Assembly: GCA_046293395.1 (NCBI GenBank)
Contig: JBKBOU010000004.1
Span: 83,017-147,016, forward strand
DNA from: CAYNRA01 sp046293395
GTDB lineage: Bacteria; Bacteroidota; Bacteroidia; Cytophagales; Spirosomataceae
DNA: 64,000 nucleotides
Direction of reading: 5' to 3'
Position numbers and translations under genes: made by a program. The notes under the pieces are model-generated. The model saw only the letters and a list, made by a program, of their open reading frames with translations. It was not told the origin of the DNA and ran no database searches. Within the stretch, counting starts at the first letter, position 1. The number at the start of each line of letters is the position of its first letter. Shown here piece by piece: positions 1 through 7,738 of the stretch.

Positions 1-147
1 CGTCTTATTCTTTATCAAGTAATTGATAACAAGCCTGTTGAGTTGCTTGATACCGTCAAGGAAGTGTATAAGACATTCCGTTTTGAGGACAAAAAATTCA
101 TTTACACGCTTCAAGATGGTACAGAACGGAGTATAGAATTGAAGTAG
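1..147 (+). CDS. Lipoprotein paralogue, C-terminal fragment (5' end outside window)
   Basis: The reading frame is open from base 1 and stops with TAG at 145-147, giving the last 48 residues of a protein that begins upstream. Its tail (EDKKFIYTLQDGTERSIELK) is identical to the tail of the next gene and nearly identical to that of the third, so it is a member of the same tandem lipoprotein family. The DNA of the tail is also almost identical among the copies. No known domain is recognised and the function is unknown. A hairpin terminator follows directly. Confidence 0.7.
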   Translation, partial: RLILYQVIDNKPVELLDTVKEVYKTFRFEDKKFIYTLQDGTERSIELK

Positions 148-153
148 TGTTTT

Positions 154-191
154 CCTATCAACGGTATATTCCCCGTTGGTAGGATTTTTTT
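154..191 (+). terminator. Rho-independent terminator after first lipoprotein gene
   Basis: The arms CCTATCAACGG (154-164) and CCGTTGGTAGG (173-183) pair over 11 bp with one G-T wobble, and are followed by ATTTTTTTT. The right arm and its T-tract reappear at 3757, next to the decayed gene copy. Confidence 0.75.
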
Positions 192-248
192 TGAAACCTG
201 TTTTGGTACGAATGAAATGAGAAACAAAGAGTATAAACTGAGATTACA

Positions 249-716
249 ATGAAGATAAGTTTTTTGGTATTTTTATTTCTTTTGGGTATTTCTTGTAGCC
301 CAGAATACATCGAAATTAGAAATGGAGACGAGCCCTTCAAAGGGGAAAAGAACGAGATTATCTATTTCCAGCGTGGAGAAGTCACGATCAAAGAAGTAAA
401 GACTTCGTTTTTAGAATCTAATTTTTATGTAAGTATAGACGGTGGTTCCGCTATTTTCTTGTTCAATTACTGTCGAACAGATTGCAATGAAAAAATTACC
501 CAATTTTTGTTTCAAGAAAATTCCTTTGCATTTCTTTTGGGCAACAGCAATCGATACAAAAATGGCAATCGCCTAAAAGCATTTTATATTGAGAATCGTG
601 TTCCAAATGTATTATTTGATTCTCAAGATGAAGTCTATAAGACATTCCGTTTTGAGGATAAGAAGTTCATTTATACGCTTCAAGATGGTACAGAACGGAG
701 TATAGAATTGAAGTAA
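249..716 (+). CDS. Small secreted lipoprotein, tandem paralogue 2
   Basis: This 155-residue protein starts with a short lipoprotein signal peptide. The hydrophobic stretch ends in the lipobox LGIS-Cys, with the lipidated cysteine at residue 16. The mature part has no family that I recognise. It contains a motif of the type SNRYKNGNRLKAFYIE, matched by STRYKGGNRLALFSLE in the next gene, and ends with the shared tail KKFIYTLQDGTERSIELK. This suggests a repeated beta-rich domain displaying a status or surface value, but that is a guess. It lies between two relatives in the same direction and upstream of an ABC exporter, to which it may be functionally linked. Confidence 0.75.
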   Translation: MKISFLVFLFLLGISCSPEYIEIRNGDEPFKGEKNEIIYFQRGEVTIKEVKTSFLESNFYVSIDGGSAIFLFNYCRTDCNEKITQFLFQENSFAFLLGNSNRYKNGNRLKAFYIENRVPNVLFDSQDEVYKTFRFEDKKFIYTLQDGTERSIELK

Positions 717-735
717 AAAGAAGAATTTTAAACGA

Positions 736-1221
736 ATGAACATGAAAAACAACGTACTATTTATCTTAATTAGCTTGGTTTCGCTATTGTCTTGTGAAAA
801 TATCTATGATGTAAGCTTAGATAAGCCTGTTTTAGAACCCATAATTGGAAAGGCTCAGTATAGTCTGTTCAGTGAACGGAATGGTAGTAAGATTGTCGAG
901 GAGAAAATGGGAGATGAAGCCAATTTCTTACTTGAATTGAATGCAAAACGACATTTCATGTTTAGTTATTACCCCGTGTATTATGGGGAAAATTTGAAAA
1001 ATATAGAATGGAGTGATTCCGGAAATTATATATTCGTTTATCTCAATAAAAGTACGCGATACAAAGGAGGGAATCGGTTGGCACTATTTAGTTTGGAAAT
1101 GGGTAAACCAGAACTTGTATTTGATGAACGAACTTTAGGTATTTCAGAAGCCCGTTTCGAAGGCAAAAAATTCATTTACACGCTTCAAGATGGTACAGAG
1201 CGGAGCATAGAATTGAAGTAG
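736..1221 (+). CDS. Small secreted lipoprotein, tandem paralogue 3
   Basis: This 161-residue lipoprotein has its lipobox LLS-Cys at residue 20; the start could also be the second Met at 742. It is related to the gene at 249: the middle carries STRYKGGNRLALFSLE against SNRYKNGNRLKAFYIE in the neighbour, and the last 17 residues are the same. The N-terminal halves differ strongly, so the family combines a variable front with a conserved end. It lies 19 nt after the previous gene, probably on one transcript. The function is unknown. Confidence 0.75.
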   Translation: MNMKNNVLFILISLVSLLSCENIYDVSLDKPVLEPIIGKAQYSLFSERNGSKIVEEKMGDEANFLLELNAKRHFMFSYYPVYYGENLKNIEWSDSGNYIFVYLNKSTRYKGGNRLALFSLEMGKPELVFDERTLGISEARFEGKKFIYTLQDGTERSIELK

Positions 1222-1317
1222 TGTTTTTCCTGTCAAAAAATAAAATGTATCAGCGAGAGACAGTCTGTATCCTTTCGCTTGTTTTGGTTACCTTTTATCC
1301 ATCATAAAAGTAAGAAA

Positions 1318-2187
1318 ATGCTAGAATTAACGAATGTCAGTCTGACGAAAGGGAAAAAACAAATCTTATCAGAGATTAATCTGTCTGTTGGAACAGGAGA
1401 AGTAATTTGTATAATTGGTAAAAATGGTGTGGGCAAGACAACTTTTCTGAAGTCTGTGCTCGGAATGACACAACTGACTGCTGGTAAATCTCTTTTTAAG
1501 GGCGTGGATATGCGTTCGCCTGAACGGAAAAACGTCGTCGCAGAGATTGGTGCCATGTTATATAATGATACATATTATGACTTTTTAACGGGAAAAGAAA
1601 ATCTGGAAACTGTACGTAACTTCTATGTAAATCCCTACTTTTCTACGAATGAATTACTCGAATTGTTTGAATTAAAAAGTGTTGAAAATCAATTGGTTAA
1701 AACATATTCAATGGGTTATAAACAAAGACTTTTATTAGCAATGAGTGTGGTAAATTGTCCAGCATTGGTGGTTTGGGATGAACCATTTAACTCGGTAGAT
1801 CCTACGTACAGCAAGTGGATTACGCACATAATTCAACATTTTCAAAAGACTTGGAATACCTCGTTCCTACTTACCACTCACCAAACAGATGGTTTAGAAG
1901 ATATAATTACCCGTATTATTGTTCTAAAAAAGAAAAGCATTCAACTAGACTTAATCCTAGAGAAAAATGCAGTCTATTGGTTTCTGGAAGTAAAGAAAAA
2001 TGGAAAATTCTCAGAAATACCTGTTTTTCAGGCATCCGTTCACTGTATTTTTGATGAGCTGGATTCTTGCTACAAACTAATTTCCACCGAAAATGTGGAA
2101 GACTTTTGCATACAAAATAAATTAGACAAACAAATGGTTGTTTCACACAAGCCATTGAAAATCAATGAGATGTATGCATTTATTTAA
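1318..2187 (+). CDS. ABC transporter ATP-binding protein
   Basis: This is a 289-residue ABC ATPase energising export through the two membrane proteins encoded next to it. Walker A is GKNGVGKT (residues 34-41), Walker B is ALVVWDE (149-155), and the switch histidine lies in LTTHQTDGLE. The signature motif is unusual: YSMGYKQR at 130-137 instead of LSGGQ. No glutamine is obvious where the Q-loop is expected (IGAMLYNDTY). About 90 residues follow the ATPase core. I start it at 1318 because the longer frame from 1279 adds 13 residues that do not belong to the fold. It overlaps the next gene. The substrate is unknown; the MGYKQR-type signature is usual in ABC-2 exporters such as those for peptides, lantibiotics or gliding components. 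Confidence 0.85.
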   Translation: MLELTNVSLTKGKKQILSEINLSVGTGEVICIIGKNGVGKTTFLKSVLGMTQLTAGKSLFKGVDMRSPERKNVVAEIGAMLYNDTYYDFLTGKENLETVRNFYVNPYFSTNELLELFELKSVENQLVKTYSMGYKQRLLLAMSVVNCPALVVWDEPFNSVDPTYSKWITHIIQHFQKTWNTSFLLTTHQTDGLEDIITRIIVLKKKSIQLDLILEKNAVYWFLEVKKNGKFSEIPVFQASVHCIFDELDSCYKLISTENVEDFCIQNKLDKQMVVSHKPLKINEMYAFI

Positions 2188-2938
2188 TTTTATTCGAATT
2201 GAAATCCGGAAAATATATTCATATAAAAAGGTTATGTATGCCTTTTTGGCATTATCCGCTCTCTTCATTGTTGTATTGGCTAATTTCTTTGATTCGCTCT
2301 CTTTTCTGTTCGAACGGTGGTATCAAAAAACACAAGATCAAGCGTATAACGACACCTTTTTTACTTTCTTTAGTGCAAATCTTTCATACCGCGTGAGTTT
2401 TGTAGTTCTTCTTTCTGTATGTACACACGTATTTTTGGTAGAAGAAATAGAGAAAAAAAGTGTGCGGATGTGTCAAATTTTTCTTCTACCACCCCAAAAT
2501 ACCGCTTCCTACTTTTCAAAATGGATTGTCTGTCATTTTTTGCTTATCGGTCAGTTTATCACTTTTGCCTTTATTTTCTACCTGTTTTATACTTTTGGAA
2601 TCGATAAATACCTTCAAAAAGAATTGATAGCTCTTTCTTTTAATCAAATAGGGCTACATTTTGGATTCTTCTATTTTCTTAAAATGCTGGCATTTTCCTC
2701 ATTTATAAAAATAGGGTTGACGTGGTTTAAATCCACACAAATCTATACGGTATTAATATATGTCGTACTAGGATACGTGATGAGTGCCATCAAGTATAGT
2801 CCCTCAAACAGTTTGGTTTCGTACAGATTATTCTCAGCCAATAATGCGCTTGAAATAGATGTTTTGGTTGCTTTACTATGGCTTTTGGTATCTTATCTCA
2901 TTTTTTCAAAAAGTAGATTTATTCGTTATGATGCATAG
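2165..2938 (+). CDS. ABC-2 type permease, first membrane subunit
   Basis: This 257-residue integral membrane protein has about six hydrophobic segments and a short basic N-terminus (FIRIEIRKIYSYKK), typical of ABC-2 exporter permeases. It overlaps the ATPase gene by 23 nt; a second in-frame ATG at 2174 is equally possible. Sequence conservation appears low and no named family is recognised. With the ATPase before it and the second permease after it, it would form a heterodimeric exporter with one type of ATPase subunit. Confidence 0.7.
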   Translation: MRCMHLFNFIRIEIRKIYSYKKVMYAFLALSALFIVVLANFFDSLSFLFERWYQKTQDQAYNDTFFTFFSANLSYRVSFVVLLSVCTHVFLVEEIEKKSVRMCQIFLLPPQNTASYFSKWIVCHFLLIGQFITFAFIFYLFYTFGIDKYLQKELIALSFNQIGLHFGFFYFLKMLAFSSFIKIGLTWFKSTQIYTVLIYVVLGYVMSAIKYSPSNSLVSYRLFSANNALEIDVLVALLWLLVSYLIFSKSRFIRYDA

Positions 2939-3689
2939 ATTATTTTGGTCAGAGATAAAGAAAATAACTTCATTGTCCCAGTTTTATGGAATCATTAGTG
3001 TACTTTTCTTATTTCTTGCGCTGTTAGTAAGTTATTTCTTTGTCGTGCAGAATCCTGCTACAAAGTTTTCAGCTCTGGATAACCGTTTCGATACCGTTTA
3101 TATAACGGTTTATATGATTTTTAATATTTCTTTTTTCTTGTGGGGGATTCTCTTTGTTTATAGTAGTACCAAAGAAATTTCTCCGTTTATTCTTTCGAAT
3201 TTATATCCGATACGTCTGAGTACTTTGTTGTTCGTTCGTTTTTTAGTGCTGTACATTCTCTTTTTTTGTTGTGTCTTGATTGCTTTTTGTCTTTTATACG
3301 TTTTGGTGGAATATAAGTTTTCAAAAACAATGCCTTTGACTGTTACTGAACATCGGAATTTCATATATGGATATTGGATGCTTGCCAGTCATTTTTTTAT
3401 TTTAATACTTCCTTTTTTACTCATTTCGTACGTTTTACCCTTCTTTGTAAAGAGTTCCTCCATACGTTTGGCTCTTTTGTTCTTGATGCACATATCAAGT
3501 AATTATCCAGGTTTAACGTATAATCCGTTCCGTTTGATTATTTCAGCATTTGCAACAAATCATGCTATCCTAACGGGAAATCATCTGTACGATTTGAAAG
3601 ATTTGGCTCCTAAGTATGTGGCAGCTATGGGCTACGTTTTCCTGATTTCAGTCTTCACTTTCATTTTACTAAAACGCAAAGAGAAATAA
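2928..3689 (+). CDS. ABC-2 type permease, second membrane subunit
   Basis: This 253-residue protein has about six transmembrane segments and a start similar to the previous permease (LFWSEIKKITSLSQFYG). I place the start at 2928, where two adjacent Met codons overlap the previous stop by 11 nt. The longer frame from 2859 would run deep into the upstream gene. It is the last gene of the probable exporter operon. The cargo cannot be told from sequence, and no dedicated peptide precursor is visible apart from the upstream lipoproteins. Confidence 0.7.
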   Translation: MMHRLFWSEIKKITSLSQFYGIISVLFLFLALLVSYFFVVQNPATKFSALDNRFDTVYITVYMIFNISFFLWGILFVYSSTKEISPFILSNLYPIRLSTLLFVRFLVLYILFFCCVLIAFCLLYVLVEYKFSKTMPLTVTEHRNFIYGYWMLASHFFILILPFLLISYVLPFFVKSSSIRLALLFLMHISSNYPGLTYNPFRLIISAFATNHAILTGNHLYDLKDLAPKYVAAMGYVFLISVFTFILLKRKEK

Positions 3690-3756
3690 GTATTTATGAG
3701 AATAGCATCATATAAAATTGCATTCATTATGTTGGCGTACTACCTAATTTTCTGTA

Positions 3757-3900
3757 CCGTTGGTAGGATTTTTTTTGAAACCTGTTTTGGTACAGAATGA
3801 AATGAGAAACAAAGAGTATAGATAGAGATTATAATGAAGATAAGTTTTTTGGTTTTTTAATTTTTTGGATATTACCTTTTGAAGGCAGAATATAGGTTTT
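3757..3900 (+). pseudogene. Decayed fourth copy of the lipoprotein 5' region
   Basis: Bases 3757-3870 closely match 173-280: the right arm of the terminator, its T-tract, the following 50 bp of leader and the first codons of the lipoprotein gene. The ATG at 3834 opens MKISFLVF and then hits TAA at 3858-3860, so the lipobox is never reached. Similarity fades beyond about 3890. It is therefore a remnant of a duplication, not a gene. Confidence 0.7.
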
Positions 3901-4065
3901 GATTCCGTATCTAATTTTTTTCGTATATGCGTACGCGTTTTATTATTTAAGCTGAATTTAGCCGTTGTTTTTTTAGTGAATAAACAAGAACCATCTTGAG
4001 GGCGAAAAAGTAGGTATTTTGGCTTGAGATTGACACAAAAATAAGATGAAAAAGTCCTCGATTCG

Positions 4066-4110
4066 TCACCCAATCAGGTATTTCATCACCTTTGCAGGCG
4101 TTTCATCACC
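4066..4110. repeat. 20-bp period direct repeat (about 2.3 units)
   Basis: TCACC occurs at 4066-4070, 4086-4090 and 4106-4110, exactly 20 bp apart. CAGG recurs with the same period at 4075-4078 and 4095-4098, and TTTCA at 4081 and 4101. The spacing is close to two helical turns, as in iteron-like protein-binding arrays. There is no adjacent gene to explain it. Confidence 0.5.
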
Positions 4111-4480
4111 CAAGTTGTAGGAAAAACGAAAGAATGTGCTTTACTTTCGTTTGTAGAACAAGTATCGTTTCGTTGGTGTGGATGAAGAAGAATTTACTAT
4201 TTTATCCTTTCACCAAGGAGAAAAGGTTGGCAAGGGAGAAATTAATATAAAAATGAGTAATTTGTATGAAAAGAAAAATTGGTAGTGTACTAGTTGTGGC
4301 ACTTGTCCTTATTGTAGTGGGTGATATATTTCATTTATTTGCTATGTCTAGGACATTACGAATCATTCACTTTTCCTTATTGGCATTGTTTCTTGCGCTT
4401 ACCACACGATGGTCGTCAAAATTTTAAATGTCTATACCAAAGGGTAATAGAAACAGAGAGAGTAGCGGTGGGAGATGGCT

Positions 4481-4564
4481 TTACTTCTTCCGTTTAAATA
4501 CCAACTTTAAAATCCATAAACCAAGAAAGAAGCCAATCGCGAAAATAAGTGGAGTAGTATTCAT
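4481..4564 (-). CDS. Possible 27-residue single-pass membrane peptide
   Basis: Read on the minus strand, ATG at 4564-4562 opens 27 codons ending in TAA. The product has one hydrophobic helix (PLIFAIGFFLGLWILKLVF) followed by a KRKK basic tail, the layout of many real small membrane proteins. It sits in about 1 kb without other genes, upstream of and divergent from the TetR gene. No homologue can be checked here, so this is only a candidate. Confidence 0.3.
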   Translation of the reverse strand: MNTTPLIFAIGFFLGLWILKLVFKRKK

Positions 4565-4663
4565 ACAGCCAAAATGAATATGCGAAACATTCTGCAAAAT
4601 GAACAAATGCACACCTTCCCCAAAAAGAATTACTCATCTGTTTTTTATTCTTGATTTAATTTT

Positions 4664-4687
4664 TACCTTTGTAGAGTGAACACTCAC
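4664..4687 (+). promoter_or_regulatory. Promoter -7 box with overlapping palindromic TetR operator
   Basis: TACCTTTG at 4664-4671 fits the Bacteroidota -7 consensus TAnnTTTG. Directly after it lies GAGTG-AA-CACTC (4674-4685), overlapped by GTGA-ACAC-TCAC (4676-4687). A palindrome at the transcription start, just before a TetR gene, is the usual autoregulation site. It also argues against GTG at 4676 as the translation start. Confidence 0.6.
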
Positions 4688-4696
4688 TTACAATTT

Positions 4697-5278
4697 ATGG
4701 AAATCACTGAAAGACAAACAGAAATCATTGAAGCTGCCAGCGAACTCTTAACCAGAAACGGATTGGGAGGCTTGACTATCAAGAATTTAGCCAAAGAAAT
4801 GCGCTTTTCAGAAAGTGCCATTTACCGCCATTTCGAAAGCAAAGAGGAAATTATCGTGACAATGCTCCACTACCTCGATGATAACATGAAACAGCGACTT
4901 TCCCTAGCACTCGCAGGCGTTGTTCATCCCGAAGAAAAACTAAAAGCACTTTTTGCCAATCAGTTTGCCTTCTTTTCTGAACACCCCCATTTCATCGTCA
5001 TCGTTTTGTCAGAAGGTCTCCTAGAGAATACAGCACTCATTCACGCTGCCTTGCTCAAGGTAATGCTCACCAAAAAAAGCTTCGTGCTGCCCATCCTTGA
5101 AGAAGGACAACAACTGGGTCTTTTCAAAGATTCTCTTTCAACTGAGTTCCTGGCGCATACCGTCATGGGGATTTTCCGCCTGTTTATGCTGCAATGGCGC
5201 ATCTCCGGTTTTCAATTTAACCTCACAGAAAAAGGAAATGAGACGCTAGAAAATATCCTTACGCTCATTAAAAAATAA
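4697..5278 (+). CDS. TetR/AcrR family transcriptional regulator
   Basis: This 193-residue protein is probably the repressor of the efflux operon that follows. The N-terminal helix-turn-helix spans roughly residues 12-50, with the hallmark LTIKNLAKEMRFSESAIYRH followed by FESKEEI. The rest is the all-helical ligand and dimer domain, and the length is typical of the family. I choose ATG 4697 over GTG 4676 because the latter lies inside the palindrome that looks like the operator. The efflux genes follow after 27 nt in the same direction, so the regulator probably controls its own operon. Confidence 0.88.
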   Translation: MEITERQTEIIEAASELLTRNGLGGLTIKNLAKEMRFSESAIYRHFESKEEIIVTMLHYLDDNMKQRLSLALAGVVHPEEKLKALFANQFAFFSEHPHFIVIVLSEGLLENTALIHAALLKVMLTKKSFVLPILEEGQQLGLFKDSLSTEFLAHTVMGIFRLFMLQWRISGFQFNLTEKGNETLENILTLIKK

Positions 5279-5305
5279 TCTTATCCTCTTTTTATTTTTT
5301 TATAT

Positions 5306-6640
5306 ATGAAGTTAGTTAATATTCACAAACATTTCGGATTGATAGCTTGCCTAGCAGCAGCTACTCCGGCGGTGGCACAAGAAAAAGCGCTTCTTTTTTC
5401 CGACTTTGCGTCTGTCCAAACGCAAGCAGAGAAATCGAGTAGCGTTTTTCAGGTCGCCAATCACCAACGACAAATAGCCCAATGGAACCAACAAAATGCA
5501 GAACTCGATATTCTGAAGTTTCGCTTGCCCATTACAGCCGCTGCGCAGAACAATACGCGTCTGCCCGTAAATTTTATTCCCTCAGAAATATTTGGGGGCG
5601 AACCCGGCACATTCCGAGAGGTGAATTTTGGTCTTCAATATGTTTCCAATTTTACCGTCGCTCCACAAATTGATTTATTGAATTTAACCGCTTGGGAAAA
5701 AGCGCGCGCCGCAAAAATTCAAGCTACTTTGGTCGATGTAAAGAGTGAAATCGACAAAAAAACGCTTTTTGAAGCCCTCGCCGCCACCTATTATTCGGTG
5801 ATTAGTTACCAAAAACAAGCACAAATACTTGAAAAAAGTAAAACTGTCGCAGATTCACTTTTTCAAACGGTTTCTAAAAAATATGCCGAAGGAATTATTC
5901 GAAGTCAAGATGTGACGGATGCACGCATCAATCAACTTTCCATTCAAGACCAAATAGAGCAAGTCAAATTCGGGTATGCATCTCAAATAGCTCAATTGCG
6001 TATATTGTTAGACGTCCCCACTTCTACGCCTATTTTTTTGGAAGATGTAGCACTTGAAGCAGACTTTATGACCACCGATTTTGTGCCCAATGCACGATAT
6101 ACGGTTCGTCAGGCAGAAGCAAATTACCAATTGGCACTTTCGGACTTAGCGTCTTTGAAAAAAAGTTATTACCCAACCGTATCTCTCGCATTCTCACATA
6201 CAGGGCAGTCCAATAGCAATCAACGTTTTTGGGATAGCAACAGCATCGGTTTTTCGACCAATTTTGTGGGTCTTCGTTTCAATTGGCAAGTTCCAGATTG
6301 GACGAAACACATCTCCAAAAAAGTAGCTATGCTGCAAACTGAACTGGCAAAAACAGCGTGGGAACATACAAATTTGCAGAACGAAATGCAGAACAAACAA
6401 ACAAGTATTGAAAAACAGAAAGCACGCGCACATTGGGAAAAAACACGCCAAATTCGGGAATTGAAAGAAAGTAATTTCCAAAAAAGTAAAAACCAATTTG
6501 ATGAAAATATTCTCGCAACGGATCGTTTATTAACATCATTTAATGACTTAGTAAATAGCCAGTTAGCAGAAGAAGTAGCGAAAGTTACCTTGTATTTTAA
6601 ACAAACATTAATCGACATAAATACGACAAATAACGAATGA
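5306..6640 (+). CDS. TolC-family outer membrane efflux protein
   Basis: This 444-residue protein forms the outer membrane channel of a tripartite export system. It has a signal peptide (residues 1-24, ending AVA before Gln25) and then long heptad-rich helical stretches with two internally similar halves, as in TolC/OEP proteins. QDVTDARINQLSIQDQIEQV in the middle is a typical OEP helix. It ends with a 4-nt overlap (ATGA) with the membrane-fusion gene, showing translational coupling. The transported compound cannot be inferred. Confidence 0.85.
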   Translation: MKLVNIHKHFGLIACLAAATPAVAQEKALLFSDFASVQTQAEKSSSVFQVANHQRQIAQWNQQNAELDILKFRLPITAAAQNNTRLPVNFIPSEIFGGEPGTFREVNFGLQYVSNFTVAPQIDLLNLTAWEKARAAKIQATLVDVKSEIDKKTLFEALAATYYSVISYQKQAQILEKSKTVADSLFQTVSKKYAEGIIRSQDVTDARINQLSIQDQIEQVKFGYASQIAQLRILLDVPTSTPIFLEDVALEADFMTTDFVPNARYTVRQAEANYQLALSDLASLKKSYYPTVSLAFSHTGQSNSNQRFWDSNSIGFSTNFVGLRFNWQVPDWTKHISKKVAMLQTELAKTAWEHTNLQNEMQNKQTSIEKQKARAHWEKTRQIRELKESNFQKSKNQFDENILATDRLLTSFNDLVNSQLAEEVAKVTLYFKQTLIDINTTNNE

Positions 6641-7737
6641 AAAAGAATACATTTTTAGCCCTTTTTCTAGGGGCATTCGCTTGGGTTTCTTGTGGAAAAA
6701 AAGAAGTTGAAACCCAACCTATTCGCAAAGATATTACAGAATCTGTATTTGCGTCTGGCACGTTGGAGGCAGACCAATCGTATCTTCTGGTAGCGCAAGT
6801 GGAGGGCTATTTAACAGATGTACGCCTCGAAGAAGGTCAAGAATTGGAAGCGGGTGAAGTCGTTGCCGTCATTGATAATGCCGTGAACCGAATCGCGGAA
6901 GCCAACGCAAACGATCAGTTGGTTATTGCGCAACAAAATGCGGCTTCCACAGCACCGCAACTCAAGCAATTGGTGGCAACTATTGCGGCAACAAAGCAGA
7001 AAAAACAGCAAGATTCGTTGCAAGCGGCTCGTTTACGTCGTTTGGCAGCTAGTCAAAGTATTGCAAAGGTAGAAGCTGAAAACGCAGAATTAGCGCTGGA
7101 AACGACCGAAAAAACGTTGGAAAGTCTGGAACAGCAGTACAAAACACTGCAAGTACAGGCGAACCAACAGTTGATTATTCAGCGAAACCAAGCGCAAATC
7201 AACGCCGTCGTCCGGGATTACAACCAAGTGAAAGCATTGGTAAAAGGAAACGTTTTGCAGAAATTCAAAGAGAAAGGCGATTACGTTCGGAAGGGCGATA
7301 TTTTGGCTAAAATTGGCAATAAACAACTCATCTTCGCCCGTTTATCTGTTGATGAAACAAGCATTGCGCGGGTCAAGATTGGGCAGGAGGTTACGCTACA
7401 ACTCAACACCCAAAAAGGGAAATTATTGACCGGAAAAGTGAGCGAAATTTTACCTACATTCGACGAAGCAAGTCAGTCATTTGTGGTACATGTGCAATTT
7501 AAGGAAAAGCTTGATTTTGCCATTGTGGGCACACAGCTAGAAGCCAATATTTTTATAGAAACACGTAAAAACGTTTTGGTTATACCGAGAAGTTACTTGG
7601 GTTACGGGAATACTGTTCGCCGACAAGGAGAAAAAGAGCCCATCGCGATTATCCCTGGTTTTATTTCGGATGAATGGGTGGAAATCAAAGAAGGATTGAC
7701 AGAGAAAGACGTCATTGTTATCGAAAACGCGAAGTAA
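6637..7737 (+). CDS. Membrane-fusion (HlyD/MacA-type) periplasmic adaptor lipoprotein
   Basis: This 366-residue adaptor links the inner-membrane permease to the TolC-like channel. The signal peptide ends in WVS-Cys (Cys19), making it a lipoprotein. A biotinyl-lipoyl half (VEGYLTDVRLEEGQELEAG) is followed by a long coiled-coil hairpin of about residues 85-190 rich in Ala, Gln and Glu. The second lipoyl half (VLQKFKEKGDYVRKGDILAK) and a beta-barrel domain come next. The order fits MacA-like adaptors. It overlaps the preceding gene by 4 nt and is separated from the permease gene by one base. Confidence 0.87.
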   Translation: MKKNTFLALFLGAFAWVSCGKKEVETQPIRKDITESVFASGTLEADQSYLLVAQVEGYLTDVRLEEGQELEAGEVVAVIDNAVNRIAEANANDQLVIAQQNAASTAPQLKQLVATIAATKQKKQQDSLQAARLRRLAASQSIAKVEAENAELALETTEKTLESLEQQYKTLQVQANQQLIIQRNQAQINAVVRDYNQVKALVKGNVLQKFKEKGDYVRKGDILAKIGNKQLIFARLSVDETSIARVKIGQEVTLQLNTQKGKLLTGKVSEILPTFDEASQSFVVHVQFKEKLDFAIVGTQLEANIFIETRKNVLVIPRSYLGYGNTVRRQGEKEPIAIIPGFISDEWVEIKEGLTEKDVIVIENAK

Positions 7738-7738
7738 G

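Noticed and set aside
3744..4073. 109-codon frame on the minus strand
   Set aside because: It runs across the decayed lipoprotein copy in antisense and shows no domain, signal or composition of a real gene.
4265..4327. Apparent small membrane protein beginning MKRKIGSVLVVALVLIVVG
   Set aside because: The frame meets TGA after 19 codons (4322-4324); the longer reading needs a frameshift.
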